The position numbers were made by a program, and so were the translations under genes. Source: Acidobacteriaceae bacterium (GTDB lineage: Bacteria; Acidobacteriota; Terriglobia; Terriglobales; Acidobacteriaceae). Taken from it: a stretch of DNA of 40,160 nt. The number at the start of each line of letters is the position of its first letter. The first letter of the stretch is position 1. Location: assembly GCA_003133425.1 (NCBI GenBank), contig PKXI01000257.1, forward strand, positions 1,124 through 41,283, read 5' to 3'. This document shows, one piece after another, positions 33,613-40,160 of the stretch. The notes beneath the pieces were generated by a model. The model did not search any database. It had not been told where the DNA came from and saw only the letters and a program-made list of their open reading frames with translations.

Positions 33613-36166
33613 ACCCAATCGCCTCAATCACAGACGCCCGCATCGCATGGCGTGCTGGAATCCACCCCGCCAGCAACGATACCGCAACAACCGACGGGAA
33701 CGTCTCTAGAATCAGGAGCCACGGAAAGTAAAATGGTACGTCATAGCCAGCCAGAACCGTGGACACCGTTCGCGATAGGAATTGTATGTTAAACAAAGCC
33801 GCAACCGCACCAACAATTACGCCCACAACCGAAATGGAAAACGCCTCCAGTAACACCATCTTTCGAATCTGGCCCCGATAACCGCCAATGGACCGGATAA
33901 TTCCGAATTCGCGGCGCCGCTCAGCGACGGAGATTATCAGAGTATTCGCGATCCCCACCACCGCAACCAGCACTGCAACTACAAGCTGCATGTAATTCAA
34001 CAGAAAGAACTTATCCACCAGGGTTCCAACCCATTCTCTGAATTCAACATTGGTGTAAACCAAAGCGTGTTCGGAACCGGCCGTAAGTTGCTCAATCTCT
34101 TTCTTGACTGCAGTTGCGCTCTGCCCCGGCTTCAATGAGACGTTCAAGAAATCCACTGCGTCGTCTTTCCAATAACGCTTGTAGACCGCCCGATCCATGA
34201 AGATCGTCCCTTTGTCTGATCTGTAGTCTTCCAACATGCCCAGAACAGGCAAATCGAGCGGCCCCGTTGGAGAATCCATGTGTATCCGGTCACCAACCTT
34301 GAGTTTCCAGCGAGCCGCGAAGTTCTTTGAGACCAATACGCCCTGGCCTCGCGGCATCAGTTCTTTCATGGTTCTTTGGTTGCCACCGAGAACAGAATTG
34401 GACGGGCGGGAAAAGAAGAACCCCATATCAGATCCGCTCACAGCGGCTGTGTCGCCGTTATAAGGAATAATTGTGAAGCGAACATTCTCGACATGCTCAA
34501 CTTCCGGCAGCGCGGAAATGCGCTTCCCCAGGTCCTCGCTGAAATGATAAGAGGTGGACCGCAACAACGTGGATGTTGCCACCATCAGATCGGAGCTAAG
34601 CATCTGGCTGGTCCAGCGCGCGATCATGTGCTTATAGCTTTGAATGTAAGCGGCGGTCGAGTACACAAACATCAGGCCGACCATCAGAGCTCCAACCGTA
34701 GCTGCGCTGCGACGCGGCGATTGGATCATTGCGTCCACCGCCAGCGCGCCTTCAGAGCCGCCGAGCCTATCCATTGCAGGACGAATTGCGCGTGCAGCCC
34801 AATGCACCAGCATTGGCAACAGGATTGTGAGTCCCAGAAGGATTAAAGCAGCATAGGACAACTGAGCGACCGTCCCCACTCTGGATGGCGAGAACTGAAT
34901 CAGCAGCATGCTGATCAACAGGATCGCGGCACCCAATGTCGTCCGCCCCCACCCCAGCGCCGACTCTTGTTGGCGCGACTCGATGTTATGCAGCGCAAGG
35001 ATCGGATTAAGATATGATGCAGCCCTGGCTGGCATCCATGCGCCGGCGATTGAAGCCGCGACGCCAAGGCCAAACGAAGTCAGAACCAGGTCAGGATGCA
35101 GTCTCGGCGCCACCTCTGTTGAAACAATGCCGTAAACCGAAGCTGCAATGGAACCCATGACTCTGTTCGCCAGAATAGCTATATAAAATCCTGCGACAAT
35201 CCCCACGATGGAGCCGACCACGCCCATGAATAGAGCTTCACCCAGGAACATGGCATTGATGTTCCAGCGCTCCACCCCCACAGCGCGCAAGATCCCAATC
35301 TCCTTCCAACGCTGGTTCACCGCAATCGTGAATGAGTTGAAGATGATATAAACGCCTACTAGCAACGCGATGAAGCTCGTGATCAGCATTCCCAGCCGCA
35401 TGGCAGTCACGGCGTTTTCAAGCGCTTGTCCCTTCATTTCAGGACGCATCACTTCAATGCCAGCCGGCAATTTCGCGTGCAGCCGCCCTTGAAGTTCGCC
35501 CACCGAAACAGCCGGCGAGTTCATCAGATCGATGCGATCGAAATTATGTCCGCGATCGAATACAACTTGCGCGGAGTAGATATCCATTACCGCGATATTG
35601 CCGCCGAACACTTCTCCCACGCCCGTTGGCTTGAAGATTCCCTCAACAACAAAATCCATCTTCCCGTGAGCTGTAAAGATAGGAAAGCGACTGCCAATCT
35701 GCAGTCCGTGGCGCTCGGCAAAAGCCCGCGACAGCAGAATTGAATTCGGCTGGGCAAGATATGTAAGCGGATCCGCGATCTGTGTTTGCGAGCGGTCGAA
35801 TTCATATTGGCGCAATTGCTGATCGCCAGTCGTGTCCACGCCCAGGATCATCAGGTTGCCTTCATCCTGGAAAGCCGTATGCACGATGACCTCAATCACT
35901 GGCTCGGCAAGTTGCACTCCAGGTGTTGCCCGAACCGTGTCGAGGGTTTCTTCAGGGAATCCAGTCTCGCCGGCAGTCACTTCGAGAGTTGATTTGCCGG
36001 CCAGATGCTCAACGGTAAGAGTGAGCGATTCGAGGAGAGCCGAGTTCGCAGTCCGTATCGCAAAAAACACCCCAACGCCGAGAGCGATTCCCAGAGTCGT
36101 CATCGCGACTCGAAGGCGATGGGTGCCCCATTGCCGCGAGGCCACTTGCCAGAGCGCGGAAATCAT
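33605..36166 (-). CDS. FtsX/MacB-type ABC transporter permease with two FtsX domains
   Basis: An 853-residue inner-membrane permease. The first membrane segment is at about 18-42 (L-R-V-A-M-T-T-L-G-I-A-L-G-V-G-V-F-F-A). A large periplasmic MacB-like domain follows, then a helix bundle at about 255-390 with the FtsX motif W-K-E-I-G-I-L-R-A-V-G-V. Another helix pair near 410-450 and a second periplasmic domain come next, and a final bundle from about 730 has R-R-E-F-G-I-I-R-S-I-G-G-Y. Two such domains indicate a LolCE-like or 'mega' FtsX exporter that works mechanically on periplasmic substrates. It overlaps both neighbours by a few bases and forms one unit with the ATPase and the LolA-like protein. 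Confidence 0.9.
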   Translation of the reverse strand: MISALWQVASRQWGTHRLRVAMTTLGIALGVGVFFAIRTANSALLESLTLTVEHLAGKSTLEVTAGETGFPEETLDTVRATPGVQLAEPVIEVIVHTAFQDEGNLMILGVDTTGDQQLRQYEFDRSQTQIADPLTYLAQPNSILLSRAFAERHGLQIGSRFPIFTAHGKMDFVVEGIFKPTGVGEVFGGNIAVMDIYSAQVVFDRGHNFDRIDLMNSPAVSVGELQGRLHAKLPAGIEVMRPEMKGQALENAVTAMRLGMLITSFIALLVGVYIIFNSFTIAVNQRWKEIGILRAVGVERWNINAMFLGEALFMGVVGSIVGIVAGFYIAILANRVMGSIAASVYGIVSTEVAPRLHPDLVLTSFGLGVAASIAGAWMPARAASYLNPILALHNIESRQQESALGWGRTTLGAAILLISMLLIQFSPSRVGTVAQLSYAALILLGLTILLPMLVHWAARAIRPAMDRLGGSEGALAVDAMIQSPRRSAATVGALMVGLMFVYSTAAYIQSYKHMIARWTSQMLSSDLMVATSTLLRSTSYHFSEDLGKRISALPEVEHVENVRFTIIPYNGDTAAVSGSDMGFFFSRPSNSVLGGNQRTMKELMPRGQGVLVSKNFAARWKLKVGDRIHMDSPTGPLDLPVLGMLEDYRSDKGTIFMDRAVYKRYWKDDAVDFLNVSLKPGQSATAVKKEIEQLTAGSEHALVYTNVEFREWVGTLVDKFFLLNYMQLVVAVLVAVVGIANTLIISVAERRREFGIIRSIGGYRGQIRKMVLLEAFSISVVGVIVGAVAALFNIQFLSRTVSTVLAGYDVPFYFPWLLILETFPSVVAVSLLAGWIPARHAMRASVIEAIGYE

Positions 36167-36864
36167 CCCTGAACTCTAACTATTCTGCAAGGGGATGGCG
36201 AATCCTCTACGATCTGACCGTCGTGCAAAGTAACGATTCGATTGCAGTAGCTCGCCGCCTGGGCGTTATGAGTCACCATCAGGAGGGTGCTCTGGTACTC
36301 CTCTTGAAGTTTGTCGAGCAGGCGAAGAATTTCTTCACCTGTATTGGAGTCGAGGTTGCCTGTCGGTTCATCTCCCAGCAGCAACGGCGGTCGAAAGATG
36401 AGTGCGCGCGCAATTGCCACTCGCTGACGTTCCCCGCCGGAGAGTTCATCGGGCCTGTGAACAATCCTGTCTGTGAGGCCTACATGGCCCAGCATGGATG
36501 CCGCGCGGCCCTCCGCCTCCTTCTTCGACAGACCCTGCAGGCGCAAAGGCAATGCCACATTTTCCAGTGCTGTCAAAGTCGTCAGAAGATTGAACGTTTG
36601 AAAGATCATGCCTATCTTTTCGCGCCGAAGCCGAGTGCGCGCGTCGTCGGTAAGCCCGGAGAGCTCCACTCCTTCAACTTTCACCGAACCCGACGAGGGC
36701 TCGTCCAGCCCGCAAACCAGGTTCAGGAGTGTAGATTTTCCTGACCCCGACGGCCCCATCACGGCTACTCGCTCAGCGGGTCCGATCTGCAGATTGATGT
36801 TCTTCAAGGCCAGGACAGCTCTATCGGTCCCGTAGCTCTTGGTTACATTTGTCAGCTTTATCAT
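36163..36864 (-). CDS. LolD/MacB-type ABC transporter ATP-binding protein
   Basis: A 233-residue ATPase with Walker A G-P-S-G-S-G-K-S-T-L-L-N (38-49), the family-specific G-M-I-F-Q-T-F-N-L-L-T-T-L-T-A-L-E-N-V, the signature L-S-G-G-E-R-Q-R-V-A-I-A-R-A, Walker B L-L-L-G-D-E-P-T-G-N-L-D and the switch V-T-H-N. The D-E-P-T-G-N-L-D form is typical of the LolD/MacB/FtsE branch. It is the first gene of the three-gene leftward operon. Its start faces the lactate-permease gene across about 260 bases. The cargo could be a lipid or lipoprotein given the LolA-like partner. Confidence 0.92.
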   Translation of the reverse strand: MIKLTNVTKSYGTDRAVLALKNINLQIGPAERVAVMGPSGSGKSTLLNLVCGLDEPSSGSVKVEGVELSGLTDDARTRLRREKIGMIFQTFNLLTTLTALENVALPLRLQGLSKKEAEGRAASMLGHVGLTDRIVHRPDELSGGERQRVAIARALIFRPPLLLGDEPTGNLDSNTGEEILRLLDKLQEEYQSTLLMVTHNAQAASYCNRIVTLHDGQIVEDSPSPCRIVRVQG

Positions 36865-37125
36865 TCACGAGTCCCGCCAATGAAGGCTATCACATTGGCC
36901 TCTCACTCGAACCCTCCTTTTGCTGCCTCGGAACTTCGCTCCGCTTTCAATGGGCGCGCCTCTCGCCACCTTCAGAATGCCCGCATCAAAGATCAGAATT
37001 CTGCCCAATTTCCTCGCCAGGATTCGAACCTTCCCCTCCGTATGTAAACTGGATGCGACATTCAAGTCGTCGTCCAGCCGATGCCAGTTTCGGAGAGACT
37101 ACGAAGCATACCCCTGTGAGGATTA
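36865..37125. other. Divergent intergenic region, no clear promoter seen
   Basis: About 260 bases between the ABC exporter ATPase (leftward) and the permease gene (rightward). I see no convincing -35/-10 pair and no GntR-type operator. GAGG at 37118-37121, only 4 bases from ATG 37126, is the likely ribosome-binding site. A tRNA T-arm-like string at 37012-37030 does not extend to a tRNA. Confidence 0.4.
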
Positions 37126-38910
37126 ATGGCACCGAATAGTTCATCAACCAGCCCCTCTGCGCCCGCACCGGCCGCCAAGTCCGGCCCGGCCACTTCCTTC
37201 GCCTTTATCGCCGCTCTGATCCTGGTCATCGCTGCCGCAATCTACCTTTTCAAAACCAATCCGGCTACTGGTTTATGGCCCCAGGGATACGACCCGATGG
37301 GCCGCTGGTGGTTTTCCACCATGTTCGCGGCTCTTCCCATCATCGTGCTGTTGGGTGCGATGGCTGTCCTGCGCCTCAAAGCCCACGTGGCGGCTGTTGC
37401 TGGCCTGCTCACGGCGCTACTGGTTGCTGTGGCAGTCTTTCACATGCCCATCCGCCTGGCTCTCACCTCGGCCGCCTACGGGGCCGGCTACGGGGTCTTT
37501 CCCATTTGCTGGATTATCCTGCCGGTGATCTTTCTCTACCAACTCACCGTGAAGACTGGGAGATTCGTCGCATTGCAGGAAAGCCTGACCAACATCACCG
37601 ACGATAGTCGTCTTCAACTGCTGTTGATCGCTTTTGCCCTGGGCGCATTCTTTGAGGGTGCCGCGGGCTTCGGCACGCCCGTGGCCGTGTGTGGAGCAAT
37701 CCTCATCAGTCTCGGCTTCCGCCCTATACAGGCTGCTGGTCTTTCCCTCCTCGCTAATACCGCTCCCGTGGCATTCGGAGCGCTGGGCATTCCCACTCTT
37801 GCGTTGCACGCCGTCACCGGGATCGACCTCCTGGTACTGACCAAAATAACCGCGATCATCCTGGTTCCCTTCTGCCTCCTGGTGCCCTTCTGGCTGATCT
37901 GGGCCTACGTAGGATTCCGCGCAATGATCGAAATCTGGCCCGCCATACTTGTCGCTGGCGGAACCTTCTCACTCACCCAGTACCTGATGGCCACTTATAA
38001 CGGGCCCTGGCTCGTCGCCATCGTGGCCTCAACTTCGACGATCGTGGTGCTGATCGGGTTTCTCCACTTCTGGAAGCCGAAACGGGTGCTCAACGCATTA
38101 GGAGAGGACATTACCGGGCAGGCGCGGCAGCGATTTGATCACAGCGCCGGAATGACATTCAAGGCCTGGCTTCCATGGCTCATTTTGAGCCTGGTGGTGT
38201 TCGCGTGGGGGATTCCGAAGTTCTCGCAATGGGCTGACGGAGCAACCACGGTCAAGATTTCCGTGGCAGGCCTGCACAACATAGTGCAGCGTGTCCCGCC
38301 GGTGGTAGCAAAGCCCACGGCAGAGGCCGCAATTTTCAACCTGAACTGGCTGGCAGCCACAGGCACAGGTATTCTGGCTGCGGCTTTATTGGCCGGCCTC
38401 CTGATGGGCCTCGGCCCCAAATCCCTGGCTACCGAGTTCCTCAAGACGGTCTTCAACATTCGATTTACAGTGGTAACCATCGCCGCCATGATGGCGATTG
38501 GCTTCATCACGCGCTACTGCGGACTGGATGCAACGCTCGGTTTGGCGTTTGCTCGCACAGGCGCACTGTATCCCTTCTTTGGCACACTCATCGGTTGGCT
38601 TGGTACAGCAAGTACCGGTTCAGACACGTCGGCAAATGTGCTGTTCGGCAGTCTGCAAAAAATGACTGCGCAACAAATCGGCGTTTCCCCTGCGCTGATG
38701 GCTTCTGCGAACTCCGGCGGTGGCGTCATGGGCAAGATGATCGCCGCACCAAGCATCGTCGTAGCCAGTACCGCCACGCAGACGTACGGTCAGGAGGGAA
38801 CGATCCTGCGATTTGTGTTTCTGCACAGCCTTTCGCTGGCCTGTCTGGTTGGAGTTGTTGTGTACCTGATGGCCTACGTGGCTCCCTTCACCTCCCTCGT
38901 GCCGCGATGA
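37126..38910 (+). CDS. lldP: Lactate permease (LctP/LldP) family transporter
   Basis: A 594-residue polytopic membrane protein with about 13-14 hydrophobic segments. The family fingerprint F-F-E-G-A-A-G-F-G-T-P-V-A lies at about 175-187, and the C-terminal half has G-W-L-G-T-A-S-T-G-S-D-T-S-A-N and N-S-G-G-G-V-M-G-K-M-I. The family imports L-lactate, D-lactate or glycolate with protons. An Ala/Pro/Ser-rich cytoplasmic start of about 22 residues precedes the first helix, which makes it a little longer than E. coli LldP. It stands just before L-rhamnose mutarotase. Bacterial L-rhamnose breakdown can end in L-lactaldehyde and L-lactate, so either lactate exchange or rhamnose uptake by a divergent member is conceivable. 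Confidence 0.9.
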   Translation: MAPNSSSTSPSAPAPAAKSGPATSFAFIAALILVIAAAIYLFKTNPATGLWPQGYDPMGRWWFSTMFAALPIIVLLGAMAVLRLKAHVAAVAGLLTALLVAVAVFHMPIRLALTSAAYGAGYGVFPICWIILPVIFLYQLTVKTGRFVALQESLTNITDDSRLQLLLIAFALGAFFEGAAGFGTPVAVCGAILISLGFRPIQAAGLSLLANTAPVAFGALGIPTLALHAVTGIDLLVLTKITAIILVPFCLLVPFWLIWAYVGFRAMIEIWPAILVAGGTFSLTQYLMATYNGPWLVAIVASTSTIVVLIGFLHFWKPKRVLNALGEDITGQARQRFDHSAGMTFKAWLPWLILSLVVFAWGIPKFSQWADGATTVKISVAGLHNIVQRVPPVVAKPTAEAAIFNLNWLAATGTGILAAALLAGLLMGLGPKSLATEFLKTVFNIRFTVVTIAAMMAIGFITRYCGLDATLGLAFARTGALYPFFGTLIGWLGTASTGSDTSANVLFGSLQKMTAQQIGVSPALMASANSGGGVMGKMIAAPSIVVASTATQTYGQEGTILRFVFLHSLSLACLVGVVVYLMAYVAPFTSLVPR

Positions 38911-38996
38911 GATAGCATCGTTGTCCTCAGCCTACTCGAGATGCTAGGATTACTGCGCAAATCGGCTGAAAAAGTTTCAAATGTGAAAAGGATGAG

Positions 38997-39314
38997 ATGC
39001 GAGTTTGTTTTCTTCTGAAGGTCCGCGCGGAAAGAATTCCGGAATACAAAGTACGCCATGCCCAGGTATGGCCTGAGATGCTCGATGCTCTGCGGGAAAC
39101 CGGTTGGCGCAACTACTCCTTATTCCTCAGGCCCGACGGTCTGCTGGTCGGCTATCTGGAAGCAGACGACTTTGAGAAGTGCACCGCCGCCATGAAAGAC
39201 CACCCCGTCAATGCACGCTGGCAGGCCGAGATGGCGCCTTTCTTCGAGTCGCTCAGCGCTGGCGCCGCGGATGATAATATGATCCCGCTCGAAGAGGTCT
39301 TTCACCTCGATTGA
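38997..39314 (+). CDS. rhaM: L-rhamnose mutarotase
   Basis: A 105-residue protein of normal family length. The N-terminus M-R-V-C-F-L-L-K-V is followed by I-P-E-Y-K-V-R-H-A-Q-V-W-P-E-M, with His21 at the catalytic-histidine position of RhaM. The middle part N-Y-S-L-F-L-R-P-D-G-L-L-V-G-Y-L-E and the W-Q-A-E-M-A-P-F-F segment are also diagnostic. It interconverts alpha- and beta-L-rhamnopyranose in the cytoplasm so that rhamnose isomerase gets its preferred anomer. AAAGGATGA just upstream is the likely ribosome-binding site. It lies 86 bases after the permease and 133 bases before the GH28 gene. The isomerase, kinase and aldolase are not in the window. Confidence 0.95.
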   Translation: MRVCFLLKVRAERIPEYKVRHAQVWPEMLDALRETGWRNYSLFLRPDGLLVGYLEADDFEKCTAAMKDHPVNARWQAEMAPFFESLSAGAADDNMIPLEEVFHLD

Positions 39315-39447
39315 CCTCCTCTTTGAAGGGGTGCGGCTTTTAGGTGCGACACGCGTGGCTGAAAATAGCACCGGGATTTCGGGCCTTAGGGCCTGCTCTT
39401 TAAAACCGCCCTTTACAATTTCGATTCCGTTCCAGGAGGATTTTTTC

Positions 39448-40160
39448 ATGAATAACTTCAGTTCGTTTCGCCGCGACTTCTTGCGCACGGGAAGCCTTGG
39501 TATGGCGGCAGCCGCTATCCCTGCCGTTTCTCTTGCGGCCGCGAAAGAAAAGACTGCCGCGTCATCGTCCGGCATCTTTGATGTTCGTAATTTCGGGGCG
39601 ACGGGAGACGGTAGGACTCTCGATACCAACGCTGTCAATCACGCTATCGAAGCGGCAGAGGCAGCGGGAGGCGGTGTGGTCCTCTTTCCGCCGGGAATGT
39701 ATCTCTGCTTCTCAATTCATCTCAAAAGCCATGTGCGCCTGCATCTCGAGGAAGGCAGCGCAATTGTTGCTGCCGAGTCTCCGCTTCCGGGCCAGACAAC
39801 CGGCTACAACGGCGGTGTCTACGATGCTGCGGAGCCGAAGACTGAGTGGGACGCCTATCAGGATTACGGCCATAATCACTGGCATAATTCGCTGCTGTGG
39901 GGCGAGAACTTGCACGACCTCAGCATCACCGGCACGGGACTCATCTACGGCAAAGGCCTCAGCTTTGGTGCCGGCCGCGCCGCCCGCGGCAACTACCCCA
40001 TCTACGTCGCCGAACAGGCCGGTGTGGGTAATAAGGCCATTGCGCTCAAGAACTGCCGTAACGTCACGTTCCGCGATTTTTCAATGCTCAAGGGCGGCCA
40101 CTTTGCACTGCTGCTCACGGGAGTGGACAACCTCACCATCGACAATCTCAAGATCGATAC
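39448..40160 (+). CDS. Tat-exported GH28 polygalacturonase-like protein (3' truncated by window edge)
   Basis: The frame from ATG 39448 is open to the window end (237 full codons). AGGAGGA at 39434-39440 is a strong ribosome-binding site. A twin-arginine signal F-R-R-D-F-L-R at about 7-13 and an Ala-rich stretch come first. Then comes the right-handed beta-helix start typical of GH28: F-D-V-R-N-F-G-A-T-G-D-G, T-N-A-V-N-H-A-I-E-A-A-E-A-A-G-G-G and V-L-F-P-P-G-M-Y. Later turns show T-G-T-G-L-I-Y-G-K-G and N-V-T-F-R-D-F. The catalytic Asp motifs of GH28 lie further on, outside the window. Polygalacturonases and rhamnogalacturonases of this family cut pectin, which matches the rhamnose mutarotase next door. 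Confidence 0.88.
   Translation, partial: MNNFSSFRRDFLRTGSLGMAAAAIPAVSLAAAKEKTAASSSGIFDVRNFGATGDGRTLDTNAVNHAIEAAEAAGGGVVLFPPGMYLCFSIHLKSHVRLHLEEGSAIVAAESPLPGQTTGYNGGVYDAAEPKTEWDAYQDYGHNHWHNSLLWGENLHDLSITGTGLIYGKGLSFGAGRAARGNYPIYVAEQAGVGNKAIALKNCRNVTFRDFSMLKGGHFALLLTGVDNLTIDNLKID

Noticed and set aside
37012..37030. String whose reverse complement contains GGTTCGAATCC, like a tRNA T-arm
   Set aside because: Only three T-stem pairs form, and no acceptor, anticodon or D-arm partner is found on either side. At most a chance match.
38913..38946. Inverted repeat TAGCATC / GATGCTA after the permease gene
   Set aside because: The 7-bp arms are 20 bases apart, AT-containing and without a T-run. Too weak for a terminator.
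1..40160. CRISPR array, insertion sequence, prophage or integrase genes
   Set aside because: No regularly spaced repeats, transposase, integrase or phage genes were seen on either strand.

Overview
The window looks like a chromosomal segment of a soil-type Acidobacteriota, probably class Terriglobia. The reasons are a very long TonB-dependent receptor of the Oar type (carboxypeptidase-regulatory-like N-terminus), several large Tat-exported polysaccharide-active proteins, moderately high GC, and tight 4-bp-overlap operons. No rRNA, tRNA, IS element, phage or CRISPR array was seen.

Region 1 (1-10866) is a nitrogen-compound (amide/ureide/purine- or pyrimidine-like) degradation island. On the left, reading rightward, are the end of a RidA-family protein, an FmdA-type acetamidase/formamidase and an HpxZ/AtzH-like protein. 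A leftward operon (8327 to 1532) encodes a guanine/cytidine-deaminase-fold enzyme, a GlcD-like FAD oxidoreductase, a creatininase-family remnant, a CocE-type hydrolase, a SsuB-like ATPase, a SsuC-like permease and a DUF3891 protein. Rightward follow an amidase-signature enzyme and an NMT1/SsuA-like lipoprotein. The permease carries one frameshift, the binding protein carries two compensating frameshifts, and the creatininase lacks its usual start and an internal metal-binding segment. The transport arm may therefore be decaying, unless these are assembly errors.

Region 2 (10939-25929) is a glycan-utilisation locus. An Oar-like TonB receptor is surrounded by three paralogous ~900-residue Tat-exported proteins (one divergent copy, two in tandem) that I cannot place in a characterised family. 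They look like (beta/alpha)8 glycoside hydrolases with an N-terminal alpha-glucuronidase/hexosaminidase-like domain. A fourth Tat-exported protein, of GHL6/beta-galactosidase-trimerisation type, follows. The receptor promoter and the promoter of the fourth protein both have an 18-bp spacer filled by a TGGTNNNACCA palindrome, the FadR-subfamily GntR operator pattern. This suggests a shared regulator, as is usual for uronate/pectin regulons.

Region 3 (26139-29704) has an overlapping HAD phosphatase / glycerol-1-phosphate dehydrogenase-like pair (compare AraL-AraM) divergent from a DMT-superfamily sugar/ureide transporter, with several palindromes between them.

Region 4 (29886-36864) holds a reductase / acyl-adenylating-ligase pair, convergent with a three-gene LolD/MacB-like ABC exporter operon that includes a LolA-like periplasmic protein.

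Region 5 (37126-40160) returns to sugars: a lactate-permease-family transporter, L-rhamnose mutarotase (rhaM) and the start of a Tat-exported GH28 polygalacturonase-like enzyme running off the window. Regions 2, 3 and 5 together point to pectin / rhamnogalacturonan-type glycans as the likely substrate. This is inference from gene content.
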